A stretch of DNA of 64,000 bases from the NCBI RefSeq assembly GCF_005876835.1, contig NZ_PPSW01000003.1:39979-103978 (forward strand). Direction: 5' to 3'. This document shows positions 52,877 through 64,000 of this stretch, piece by piece (the stretch's first letter is position 1; each line of letters opens with the position of its first letter). Below the pieces are notes generated by a model, which was not told where the DNA came from, ran no database searches, and saw nothing but the letters and a program-made list of their open reading frames with translations. The stretch is from Pseudoalteromonas phenolica. GTDB lineage: Bacteria; Pseudomonadota; Gammaproteobacteria; Enterobacterales; Alteromonadaceae. The position numbers and the translations under genes are program-made.

Positions 52877-54634
52877 TTAATGATTCGAGTGATCAACTAC
52901 AGGCTTATTTTCTTTGCCGTGTTGTTCGCCTGATTCAAGGGAGATTTCAGTGATCACTAAGTCATCTCTTACCTCAAAGGTGAAAGTGACAATATCACCA
53001 ACATTGAAATCAACCATTTCTATATTGTCCGCGACGATAAAATCCATCGTCGCAGCAGGTCTATCCCATTTCTCTATTGGGCCTCTGCTAATATTTAGAA
53101 TCCGTGTATCAATATCAATCGCATTGATCAAACCTGATACGGTTGCTGATGATACTTCTTCACTCATATCAACAGGCTCACTCATGATATGAATTCCAGT
53201 AATTTCATATCCACCATCTTCGGTTTTACTCACTTCAAAGTGCAAAGATTGACCAGACTTTAATGAGTCAATATCGACTTTTTCAGCCACAGTAAAATCC
53301 ATAACCATCTCCGGCCAATCCCAAGCTTCAGCAGGACCATGAGTAATGTTAACCATGCGATGACCCGCCATAACGCTGTTGATTTCGCCTTCCATCCAAA
53401 CAGAGTTAGGCACTTCATCATGAGTCATTCGTTTGAAATCAGAATTTTTGCTTGATTCTGAATCAATCAGGAATTGAGCTGATGTCACCACAACATCATC
53501 CTCATTAAGACCCTCTAAGATTTCGATACTATCCATATCAACCCGGCCAATTGTCACTTCGATAGACTTAAATTGCCCATCCCCCAAAGCAAGCACAACT
53601 CTGTCTTGTTTGCCTGTACGAATGACAGCTTCTTTAGGTACGAGTATGGTGCTTTCAGCTTGATTGGCGTGAATAGATACTTGTGCAAACATGTTCGGTT
53701 TTAATTGATAGTCTGAGTTATCAAATCTCAGTCGCACTCGGAGTGTGCGTGTTTTACTGTTCAATGTTGGATAGACATAATCAACGACACCAGCCCTGTC
53801 CTCACCGGGTAAATAATCCAGAGTCATTGATACTGGCAGACCTTTTTTAATCAGGGCGGCATGCCGTTCAAACACCTCTGCTTCAACCCACACTTGATCT
53901 AGTTGACCAATGCTTAGAATAGTATTACCCGGTTTGACGTAGAAGCCTTCTCTAACTTTCAGGTCATCAACAACACCCGCCTGAGGGGAGTAAAAGGTGA
54001 TGGTTTGCTGTACCTTTCGTGTCTTTTCTAGCTTTTGAATGAAGTCTGATGAAAGCTGTAATGCTTTAAGGCGATCTTTCGCCGCCGAAATTAAGGAACT
54101 ATTATTACGCTTTAAAGCTATCAACAGTTCTTCTTGCGCGTTAACTAACTGAGGAGAATACAGCGTATAAAGAGGCTGACCTTTTTCTACAGGGTTACCT
54201 GCTGCTTTGATGTAAAGTTTTTCAATCCAACCATCAACACGTGGGTGGATATGAATTAGCTTATCTTCATCATATTGAACGTAACCTACTGTTGAGATTT
54301 CAGTATGCATATTTTTCAGTTCAACAGGTGCAGTGCGAACCCCAAGGTTATTCACTACATGAGGCGCAATTTTTACTGCTCCGGGACCAAAGTCATCGCC
54401 AGATGACTCTTCCTCATACACAGGAATTAAATCCATCCCCATAGGCGACTTACCGGGCTTGTCCCGGCGGTAATTAGAATCCATCGGTGCGACCCAATAC
54501 AGCGGTTTTTTCTCTGTTGATGTCGCTTCATCAGTATTACTGTTTGAATCTGTACCTTGATATAAACTCAATGCCCCTGCACCCAATGCAGCTCCAATTA
54601 TGACTGCAATAATTGTTTTCGTATTCGTTGACAT
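52877..54634 (-). CDS. cusB: CusB periplasmic adaptor with two fused CusF-like domains
   Basis: 585 residues. After an N-terminal anchor there is a heavy-metal-binding motif region (YWVAPMDSNYRRDKPGKSPMGMDL, quoted in two pieces: YWVAPMDSNYRR, GKSPMGMDL), then the HlyD-type hairpin and barrel domains (VDGWIEKLYIKAAGNPVEKGQ). The last 190 residues hold two CusF-like OB domains. The first keeps the Cu/Ag ligands (THGPAEAWDWPEMVMDF: His, Trp, two Met). The second (SRGPIEKWDRPAATMDF) has lost His, Trp and one Met. Its start overlaps the cusC stop by one base. Confidence 0.9.
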   Translation of the reverse strand: MSTNTKTIIAVIIGAALGAGALSLYQGTDSNSNTDEATSTEKKPLYWVAPMDSNYRRDKPGKSPMGMDLIPVYEEESSGDDFGPGAVKIAPHVVNNLGVRTAPVELKNMHTEISTVGYVQYDEDKLIHIHPRVDGWIEKLYIKAAGNPVEKGQPLYTLYSPQLVNAQEELLIALKRNNSSLISAAKDRLKALQLSSDFIQKLEKTRKVQQTITFYSPQAGVVDDLKVREGFYVKPGNTILSIGQLDQVWVEAEVFERHAALIKKGLPVSMTLDYLPGEDRAGVVDYVYPTLNSKTRTLRVRLRFDNSDYQLKPNMFAQVSIHANQAESTILVPKEAVIRTGKQDRVVLALGDGQFKSIEVTIGRVDMDSIEILEGLNEDDVVVTSAQFLIDSESSKNSDFKRMTHDEVPNSVWMEGEINSVMAGHRMVNITHGPAEAWDWPEMVMDFTVAEKVDIDSLKSGQSLHFEVSKTEDGGYEITGIHIMSEPVDMSEEVSSATVSGLINAIDIDTRILNISRGPIEKWDRPAATMDFIVADNIEMVDFNVGDIVTFTFEVRDDLVITEISLESGEQHGKENKPVVDHSNH

Positions 54635-56040
54635 TATTTTTCTCCAAATTCCTGATTGGATAAGTGCTGAGTTTGCAGTGGCTTATGTTCAGCATTTGAT
54701 TTAGATTGCGTAAAGAAATAGTTGATGCGAGCAACTGTTTTAAGTGCATCAACATCAATTCTTAAAGCTGATATTCTGGCATTTAATTCGGCAATTCTTG
54801 CTCGAACAACTTCGGCAAAATCGCCATCATCATTGGTGTAAGCCGTCAAAGAAGCTTCCGCTTGGTCATGAGTTTGTTTAAGGAGTTGTTCTTGATAGAT
54901 AGATTGTCTATCAGATAAACGCTTAAGCTGTCTAAGCTCCTTTTCCACCGCACTGATCATTTGTTTTGTCAGCAATAACTTCTCGGTTTTAACCGCTTCT
55001 GATTCAGCAATAGAAGCTGCAACTTGCTTATCTTGTCTATTCTCAGTGAACAACGGTAAGTCAAATGTTACGCCAACAGAAAATAAGTCAGCTCGGCTAT
55101 CACCAGAAGGCATATTGTCACGATATGCATAGCTTGCATTGACACCCCATTGTGGCTCATATTGCTGTTTAGCTAATTCGACACCTTTTTCTGAAGCTTT
55201 GCGTTTCACATCAATTGCAAGTATGGCTGGATGATTCGCAAGTTCCTGAGCCAATATATTCCTTGAGTAGTTAGATGCTTTAAGGACGGTTGGATTCTTC
55301 AATCGAATCGAGGGCAATTCTTTTGATACACTAAACTCAAGAGGTAGAGCGTCAAAATTAAATGATTCATTCAAACGTTCTGCATCGTAAATATGAAGCC
55401 ACTCATTGAGACGAGCGATTGTCATTTCTAGTTTCTGCTTTTGCGAAGTTAATCTGTCATCTAACTGCACAATTTCCAACTGAGCACGAATAACATCTTG
55501 CTGTCTGGTTTTACCAACAACGTTTGAGTAACTAGCTTTAGCCACTTCCGCCATCTGCTCAAAAAGCGCCCAATCCGCTTCAATCAAATTAATAGTCTGT
55601 TGTGCTAAGTAAGCATCTAGCCAAAGTTGTGACACTTGGCTTTTCAACTTCGCTTTACGATCCTCGCGTAGCAGGGGAAATTTCGTAGACTCAATTTTTA
55701 ACTGGTCTTGTTTGATCTCTAGGCTATCTCCTCTCGGAAACATTTGAGAGACGCCAACCTTTAGCTGCGTCATTCCTTCCTGATCTAAGTCCCAAGTATC
55801 TGTTGGTAAATTCATTATCCCAAGCGATACTTTCGGATCAGGCATAGTACCTGAAGCGATACTTCTATTTTCAACCGCACTTTGTTTCAATCGGCTACCA
55901 TGAAGCCAAGGATCATTTTGCTGAGCTAAGGTTATTGCTTGTTCAAGTGACACTACTTTCTCAGCTTGAGCTGAGAATACAGATAAGCCGAGTAATAGTG
56001 CAGTTGAAAGTGAAGTAAGGTTTAAAACGTTCAATTTCAT
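54634..56040 (-). CDS. cusC: CusC-type outer-membrane efflux protein (TolC family)
   Basis: 468 residues with signal peptide (STALLLGLSVFSAQA) and TolC-family repeats: SLEQAITLAQQNDPWL and MPDPKVSLGIMNLP at the N-terminal side, long coiled helices (residues about 120-230 and 330-440), GVTFDLPLFTENRQDKQV in the barrel repeat. The protein forms the outer-membrane channel for the CusBA pump. It is co-translated with DUF411 upstream (one-base overlap) and cusB downstream. Confidence 0.88.
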   Translation of the reverse strand: MKLNVLNLTSLSTALLLGLSVFSAQAEKVVSLEQAITLAQQNDPWLHGSRLKQSAVENRSIASGTMPDPKVSLGIMNLPTDTWDLDQEGMTQLKVGVSQMFPRGDSLEIKQDQLKIESTKFPLLREDRKAKLKSQVSQLWLDAYLAQQTINLIEADWALFEQMAEVAKASYSNVVGKTRQQDVIRAQLEIVQLDDRLTSQKQKLEMTIARLNEWLHIYDAERLNESFNFDALPLEFSVSKELPSIRLKNPTVLKASNYSRNILAQELANHPAILAIDVKRKASEKGVELAKQQYEPQWGVNASYAYRDNMPSGDSRADLFSVGVTFDLPLFTENRQDKQVAASIAESEAVKTEKLLLTKQMISAVEKELRQLKRLSDRQSIYQEQLLKQTHDQAEASLTAYTNDDGDFAEVVRARIAELNARISALRIDVDALKTVARINYFFTQSKSNAEHKPLQTQHLSNQEFGEK

Positions 56041-56537
56041 TAAAGTTGCTCCTCGTATGTCCTAACTTTTGCATAGACTTCGCTCGTTCCATCTTTAAAT
56101 AGAATTAACACGTTATATGGCATAAAACGGTCGTCAACTTCCATACCGGGAGAGCCAACTGGCATTGCTGGAACTGAAAGCCCAATCGCATTGGGATGTT
56201 CTTCTGATAAAAACTGCTGAATAAATTTAGCAGGTACATGACCTTCAAAGGCAAACCCGTTTCTGCTAACTGCCGTGTGGCAGGAACGGTAATTAGGCTT
56301 AATACCATACTTAGTTTTGATGTTGCTGATGTTTCGAAAATCTTTGGAATGCGCAACGATACCTTCATCTTCAATATGAGCTATCCATTTTTTACAACAC
56401 CCACAAGTAGGGGTTTTATAAACGATTAACTCCAAAGGTGATACGGTGTGATTGCTTACATGGTTATATTCATTAGCATTTGCAAACGTAGGTAAAAGCA
56501 GCATCACGACTGCTATTTTTAAATACATATTGATCAT
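56040..56537 (-). CDS. DUF411 metal-binding protein
   Basis: 165 residues with a signal peptide (YLKIAVVMLLLPTFANA) and the DUF411 core: YKTPTCGCCKKWIAHIEDEG, a second Cys-His pair YRSCHTAV, and GHVPAKFI, IGLSVPAMPVGSPGMEV, a Met-containing end. The CGCC motif and SCH are likely metal ligands. DUF411 proteins are very common in copper and mixed-metal clusters and are presumed periplasmic metal chaperones. It leads directly into cusC with a shared TAATG. Confidence 0.88.
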   Translation of the reverse strand: MINMYLKIAVVMLLLPTFANANEYNHVSNHTVSPLELIVYKTPTCGCCKKWIAHIEDEGIVAHSKDFRNISNIKTKYGIKPNYRSCHTAVSRNGFAFEGHVPAKFIQQFLSEEHPNAIGLSVPAMPVGSPGMEVDDRFMPYNVLILFKDGTSEVYAKVRTYEEQL

Positions 56538-56643
56538 TTTGCCCCCAGACTTCGCTGGAAAATATCTATAGCGCTACGACGCTATATTGAATAACAGAAA
56601 AATTAATTACATGTGCGCAAAATTTGGGCGCACTAATCCTGTA

Positions 56644-57024
56644 TTAGGCAAAAATCGGTGGACGATAAAGAGAGGTTGAAATTGAATGAGGTTGATTAAA
56701 TAGCAGATCAGCTACAGATTCACTCAATAATTGAATATCTGTCGAGTAAACGCTGGAATTTAGGACAGTCGTAGATGAGCAAGCATTTGCAGGACAAACA
56801 CATTCAACATCACAACAATCTTCTGATTGACCACTACTGCTTTTATTCATATCACCATGATTCATTCCTTCATGATGACTCATCTTGGAATGTTCCATGT
56901 TCATGTGTGACTCGTGAGAACTTGATGACATTTCGCAAGACATAGCAGAATACGCAAATACTTGCCCAACAAAGGCAATCAGCATAAGCGTCATTACTAA
57001 GACTTTTGAAAATGCTCTTGACAT
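56644..57024 (-). CDS. CopL-like exported Met/His/Cys-rich protein (copy 1)
   Basis: 126 residues: signal peptide (VLVMTLMLIAFVGQVFA), then a dense Met/His/Ser region (MSCEMSSSSHESHMNMEHSK, HHEGMNHGDMNK), a Cys cluster CCDVECVCPANAC and the ending LYRPPIFA. This matches the general look of CopL-like metal-binding proteins. It is the first gene of the cus operon, 106 bp ahead of DUF411, so its product may be a copper buffer or a leader-type regulator. It is paralogous to 43229-43651. Confidence 0.65.
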   Translation of the reverse strand: MSRAFSKVLVMTLMLIAFVGQVFAYSAMSCEMSSSSHESHMNMEHSKMSHHEGMNHGDMNKSSSGQSEDCCDVECVCPANACSSTTVLNSSVYSTDIQLLSESVADLLFNQPHSISTSLYRPPIFA

Positions 57025-57511
57025 AAAATTCTCACAAAAATATACACTCTTTATACTAATACAAATTATTGAAGAAGTAAATTGATGTCATGTGAGCATT
57101 TGTGAATATTTGATATTCATCAATTTTTTCAATGGGGTACATGTAGCATTCATAATCTCATTTGACGGTTAGTAGTCAAAAGTTATACCAGTGCACATGG
57201 TTGATACATCTCTAATTCTGACTCGTTTATCTTGTAAATGCATATACATCCCCGTCAAAGGTATTGATATACAGCGAAGGAGTATGCTCGCTTATTGATA
57301 AACAATACGTCTTTAGTGACATAAATTTAATGTCTCGTAGACTCAAAATGGTCACGTTAGGTGCTCACTATACTAGCGACAAATCTCTATTGTTAGTTGA
57401 GAGAGATTTTGCCGGGGAACTCAAATCTGTTCGTGTGGGTAAGAAAATAACTATTAATTAGCCTGTATCAATAATCAAGGTGAGTTAAAAAAGAGTCTTT
57501 TATACATCACT
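57025..57511. other. Intergenic region between the copper operon and the Zn/Cd regulator
   Basis: 487 bp, strongly AT-rich. It should contain the promoter of the leftward copL-cus operon; TATAAA-like sequence near 57046-57056 is a candidate -10 on the minus strand, without a convincing -35 or a clear CusR-type box. One open frame at 57264-57461 is listed separately. No repeat or RNA was recognised. Confidence 0.4.
57264..57461 (+). CDS. Possible small hypothetical protein
   Basis: A 65-codon frame beginning with TTG; the first internal Met is at 57330 (MSRRLKMVTLGAHY). The end is basic (SVRVGKKITIN). No recognised domain, signal peptide or convincing ribosome binding site. It is the only open frame in this gap, so it may be a gene fragment or chance. 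I list it with low confidence. Confidence 0.22.
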   Translation: MIYSEGVCSLIDKQYVFSDINLMSRRLKMVTLGAHYTSDKSLLLVERDFAGELKSVRVGKKITIN

Positions 57512-57901
57512 TTAGCTATCTAATGACTTAATTATCCCACACCCTTCAATGGTATTATCAGAATTACACGTACTAGCCATTTGTTGTAATTCGATTTTTA
57601 AGGCTTTTAATTCTTTTATGCGTTTATTAACTAAATCTAATTGCTGTTTAATCAGTTCATTTACACTTGAACAACTTTCTTCTGGTTTATTTTTTAGGTC
57701 GATAAGACGTTTGATATCAATCAGAGAGATATCGAGACTGCGACAATGTTTTACGAATTCTAATTGCTTCAAAGCGGTAACGTCATACAATCTGAAGTTA
57801 CCTTCTGTCCGCTCAGGCTCAGAAAGTAAGCCTTCTCTTTCATAGTATCTGATCGTTTGTATAGAACAACCGGATGTTTTCGATAATTCACCTATTTTCA
57901 T
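57512..57901 (-). CDS. MerR-family Zn/Cd/Pb-responsive regulator (CadR/ZntR-like)
   Basis: 129 residues from the ATG at 57901 (MKIGELSKTSGCSIQTIRYY); the open frame runs to 57961 but crosses the promoter. It has the MerR helix-turn-helix, a dimer-helix Cys (EESCSSVNEL) and a C-terminal pair TCNSDNTIEGCGII, which is the three-Cys set of divalent-metal sensors such as CadR, PbrR and ZntR. It is divergent from the CDF gene, with the MerR-type promoter between them, so it should activate that gene in response to Zn, Cd or Pb. Confidence 0.87.
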   Translation of the reverse strand: MKIGELSKTSGCSIQTIRYYEREGLLSEPERTEGNFRLYDVTALKQLEFVKHCRSLDISLIDIKRLIDLKNKPEESCSSVNELIKQQLDLVNKRIKELKALKIELQQMASTCNSDNTIEGCGIIKSLDS

Positions 57902-57918
57902 AATATTTTCTTTTAAAC

Positions 57919-57949
57919 CTGACCCTATAGTTACTATAGGTTTTACACT
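57919..57949 (+). promoter_or_regulatory. CadR/ZntR-type promoter driving the CDF operon
   Basis: CTGACC (57919-57924) and TACACT (57944-57949) are 19 bp apart, and the spacer holds an inverted repeat ACCCTATAGT / ACTATAGGTT around one base. This strongly resembles CadR operators as I remember them (ACCCTATAGT arms). It points right, toward the CDF gene beginning at 57980. Confidence 0.75.
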
Positions 57950-57979
57950 TGAATTATACAAGTAAGGCGGAGTTAAAAA

Positions 57980-58637
57980 ATGAGCGGTTGTGGCTGTGAA
58001 GTAGAATTAAAAGATGACCAACAAAAAACAGTGCTTTATTGGCTTTTAGCTATAAATGCCACGATGTTTGTATGAAATTGGTTTAGGTTGGTTATCTGAA
58101 TCAACCGCATTAATTGCTGATTCGTTAGATATGCTAGCTGATGCTATCGTCTATGCCATTGCCTTATATGCCGTGGGGAAGTCAATCCAACATAAAGCTA
58201 ATGCAGCATTAGTAAGTGGTTATTTCCAATTGGGGTTAGGGGGTCTAATTCTTCTCGATATAGCTAGGAGACTAGTTGGAGAAAGTGAGCCTCATTCTTG
58301 GTTTATGATTGGAGTTGGTTCTGTGGCTTTAATCGCTAATGTCATTTGTTTGATGCTTATACGAAAACACAACAATGATGAAGTGCATATGAGGGCTAGC
58401 TGGATATTTTCAGCTAATGATGTGATCGCAAACCTTGGTGTCGTACTTGCTGGCATACTTGTCATGGTGCTAGAACAACGCTGGCCTGATATTGTTATTG
58501 GTAGCATCATTTCAATGTTAATTCTTCGAGGTGCTTACATGATATTAACGGATGCCAAACAAGAATTAGTATCGGCTCAATATACATCTGAAGTATCAGA
58601 TAAAAATAAACAATCAACCTGCTGCAATTCAAAGTAA
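57980..58637 (+). pseudogene. CDF cation exporter with an N-terminal frameshift
   Basis: From the ATG at 57980 the frame reads MSGCGCEVELKDDQQKTVLY and reaches INATMFV before a TGA at about codon 32. The family sequence continues one frame over (EIGLGWLSESTALIADSLDM) to 58637. Joined, the parts match small CDF Zn/Cd exporters with an N-terminal CGC motif, about 215 residues. The metal site ADSLDMLAD and the second site SANDVIAN are intact. Either two bases were lost or one gained in the first membrane helix. A Met at 58056 could restart translation but would lack that helix. Sequencing error or programmed shifting are alternatives. Confidence 0.75.
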
Positions 58638-58647
58638 GGAAGCTCTT

Positions 58648-59373
58648 ATGAATCAAGAATATCTTAAAAAAACTGAGATAGTTAATTTTGAACACCCCAC
58701 TATCCAATCATTAATAACAGAGCGAAAATGGCATGAACTTGATGACTACAACAAGATTGGCACTGCTTATCAGTTTGTAAAAGACGAAATACTATTTGGC
58801 TATAACGAAAGCGACGATATTTCCGCAAGTGAAGTTTTATCTGACGGATACGGGCAATGTAACACTAAGGGCAACCTTTTAATGGCCTTATTACGTGGAT
58901 TAAGAATTCAGTGCCGATTTCACGGGTTTACAATAGATCAGCAATTACAAAAAGGAGCTATTCCTACCTATGTCTTTTGGTTAGCGCCCAAATACATTAT
59001 TCACAGTTGGGTTGAATTTTACTTTGAAGGACGTTGGATCAACTTAGAGGGCTTTATTTTAGACAATCAATATCTCACTTCAATACAGCAAAAGTTTAAT
59101 CAAATAAAAGACAATTTCTGTGGTTATGGTGTTGCAACAAAATGTTTTTCATCACCAGATACAGATTGGCGCGGAACCGACACATATATTCAAAAAGAAG
59201 GGATTCACGACGACTTTGGACTTTATAATTCCCCTGATGAGTTTTATCTTGAAAAAGGCACTAATTTGTCTGGAGTCAAACGCTGGATGTATCAAAAAGT
59301 GATCCGCCACCTAATAAATTTCAATGTCACTAATCTAAGAAAAAATAAAGCGCTGGAGGTACAAAATGCATAG
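58648..59373 (+). CDS. Transglutaminase-like cysteine protease-fold protein
   Basis: 241 residues, cytosolic, with a transglutaminase-like catalytic set: Cys in SDGYGQCNTKGNLLMALLRG, His in YIIHSWVEFYFEGRWINLEG, and a following acidic residue. Bacterial proteins of this kind may be peptidases, amidases or acyltransferases; the substrate is unknown. It starts 10 bp after the frameshifted CDF gene and overlaps the next CDF gene by 8 nt, so it belongs to the Zn/Cd-inducible operon. A Shine-Dalgarno AAGGAAG precedes the ATG. Confidence 0.75.
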   Translation: MNQEYLKKTEIVNFEHPTIQSLITERKWHELDDYNKIGTAYQFVKDEILFGYNESDDISASEVLSDGYGQCNTKGNLLMALLRGLRIQCRFHGFTIDQQLQKGAIPTYVFWLAPKYIIHSWVEFYFEGRWINLEGFILDNQYLTSIQQKFNQIKDNFCGYGVATKCFSSPDTDWRGTDTYIQKEGIHDDFGLYNSPDEFYLEKGTNLSGVKRWMYQKVIRHLINFNVTNLRKNKALEVQNA

Positions 59374-60265
59374 TCATAGTCATAGTCATAGTCATCAACA
59401 TGGAACAGACGACAGGATTGGTTGGGCATTTTTTCTGAATGTTACCTTTACGATCATCGAATTTATTGGTGGTTGGCTCACCAACAGTACCGCTATTATG
59501 GCTGATGCGGTGCATGACTTAGGAGATAGTTTATCGATTGGCTTTGCATGGATATTAAGTCGTTTTTCAAACAAAGCAGCGCCAGATAAATACAGCTATG
59601 GTTACCGCCGACTTACACTGTTCGGGGCATTGGTAAATGGCGTTGTATTAGTAATTGGCTCAATTTGGGTGTTGTTTGAAGCAATTCCAAGGCTAACCAA
59701 CCCTGAAATGCCTGTAGTTGAAGGAATGTTAGGGCTTGCGATACTCGGTGTTGCCGTAAATGGGTATGCCGTATTCAAATTAAAAGCTGGGGAAACTTTA
59801 AATGAAAAAGTACTAACTTGGCACTTACTGGAAGATGTTCTGGGTTGGGTCGCCGTTCTAATTGTTTCAATTGTGTTGTTATTTGTAGAACTGCCAATAC
59901 TAGACCCACTGCTATCAATTGGTTTTACATTATTTATTTTATTTAATGTTTTCAGAAATCTAAAATCTACACTTGTTTTGTTTCTTCAAGCCGCACCGGA
60001 TGAACAAACTCAACAAAGTATCAAACAATCTCTTATTAAATTACCTGAAGTTAATGACGTTCACCATATGCACTTTTGGTCATTAGATGGAGAGAGTCAT
60101 GTATTAACGGCGCACTTAGAGTTAGCTCAAGATTTAGATATAGATAAACTTATCGAGCTTAAACAAGAAGTATCGACAGAGCTTTCATCATATAATTTGT
60201 CACATACAACAATTGAATTTGAATTCCCTAATGAAAATTGTCGAGATAAAATATCTAAACTTTAA
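59366..60265 (+). CDS. czcD: CDF-family Zn/Co/Cd exporter (CzcD-like)
   Basis: 299 residues with a His-rich start (HSHSHSHSHQHG) encoded by a CATAGT hexamer repeated four times, six membrane helices, and the CDF metal sites ADAVHDLGD in helix 2 and HLLEDVLGW in helix 5. The C-terminal cytosolic domain contains HHMHFWSLDGESHVLTAH, typical of CzcD. It exports Zn(II), Cd(II) or Co(II) from the cytosol in exchange for protons. It is the last gene of the operon that starts at the CadR-type promoter. Confidence 0.9.
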   Translation: MHSHSHSHSHQHGTDDRIGWAFFLNVTFTIIEFIGGWLTNSTAIMADAVHDLGDSLSIGFAWILSRFSNKAAPDKYSYGYRRLTLFGALVNGVVLVIGSIWVLFEAIPRLTNPEMPVVEGMLGLAILGVAVNGYAVFKLKAGETLNEKVLTWHLLEDVLGWVAVLIVSIVLLFVELPILDPLLSIGFTLFILFNVFRNLKSTLVLFLQAAPDEQTQQSIKQSLIKLPEVNDVHHMHFWSLDGESHVLTAHLELAQDLDIDKLIELKQEVSTELSSYNLSHTTIEFEFPNENCRDKISKL

Positions 60266-60284
60266 GCTTTCCGTCCTTTAGCCT

Positions 60285-60323
60285 TAAAAAAGCAGCTTAA
60301 TTTTAATAGAGAATTAAGCTGCT
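60285..60323 (-). terminator. Terminator of the czc operon
   Basis: AGCAGCTTAATT (60291-60302) pairs perfectly with AATTAAGCTGCT (60312-60323) around 9 nt. On the minus strand it is followed by T6, ending the leftward czcBA transcript 10 bp past the czcA stop. It also lies after the rightward CDF operon. Confidence 0.85.
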
Positions 60324-60332
60324 AGGATTTAC

Positions 60333-64000
<3,668 letters not shown>

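Overview
The window looks like the chromosome of a marine gammaproteobacterium of the Alteromonadales, most likely Pseudoalteromonas or a close relative. This is inferred from the gene set (collagenase-like M9 protease, YfcL/EpmC, FadIJ, the Bat operon, a DUF3379 anti-sigma factor, CstA) and the moderate AT-rich composition. It was not checked by any search. No rRNA, tRNA or CRISPR array was recognised.

Positions 1-21670 are ordinary core genome: the end of a secreted metalloprotease, a yfcL / NAD-kinase-like / epmC cluster, the fadIJ beta-oxidation operon with a FadR-like palindrome at its promoter, a six-gene MoxR-Bat operon behind a clear sigma70 promoter, an ECF sigma/anti-sigma pair, an M17 aminopeptidase, a CstA-type carrier, a 212-bp intergenic repeat with terminal inverted repeats, and a dihydroorotase-like enzyme.

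At 22715 the gene for DNA polymerase IV (dinB) is cut after codon 9. Everything to its right, more than 41 kb up to the window edge, reads as one integrative element. Its left end holds a four-gene recombination module (two tyrosine recombinases, a large apparently catalytically dead recombinase-fold protein between them, and a small helical protein) in the order intA-tfp-intB-srap. As I remember it, this is the core of the strand-biased circularizing integrative elements (SEs). The junction has the shape of a tyrosine-recombinase core site, with 8-bp inverted arms around an 8-bp spacer. The insertion removes the catalytic Asp8 of Pol IV.

The cargo begins with a complete QatABCD anti-phage system (29751-34452) behind a serine recombinase with res-like repeats, then an orphan FliE. 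The rest is metal resistance. A MerR-copA operon includes a cupredoxin, a DUF2933 protein, a methyltransferase-like membrane protein, a Met/His-rich periplasmic protein and a decayed DUF5676 gene. A diheme cytochrome c and an outer-membrane barrel follow. A long copper/silver operon carries a CopL-like protein, DUF411, cusCBA with two CusF domains fused to CusB, PepSY reductases, copC and copD, and several accessory genes. The right edge has a zinc/cadmium block: a CadR/ZntR-type regulator with its 19-bp-spaced promoter, two CDF exporters (one frameshifted) around a transglutaminase-like gene, and an HME1-type czcA with the end of czcB.

The cargo would export Cu(I)/Ag(I) from cytoplasm (CopA) and periplasm (CusCBA), buffer periplasmic copper with Met/His/Cys-rich proteins, and export Zn/Cd/Co through CDF and Czc systems, while Qat protects the host and the element against phage. 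The other end of the element and the first nine codons of dinB should lie beyond 64000.
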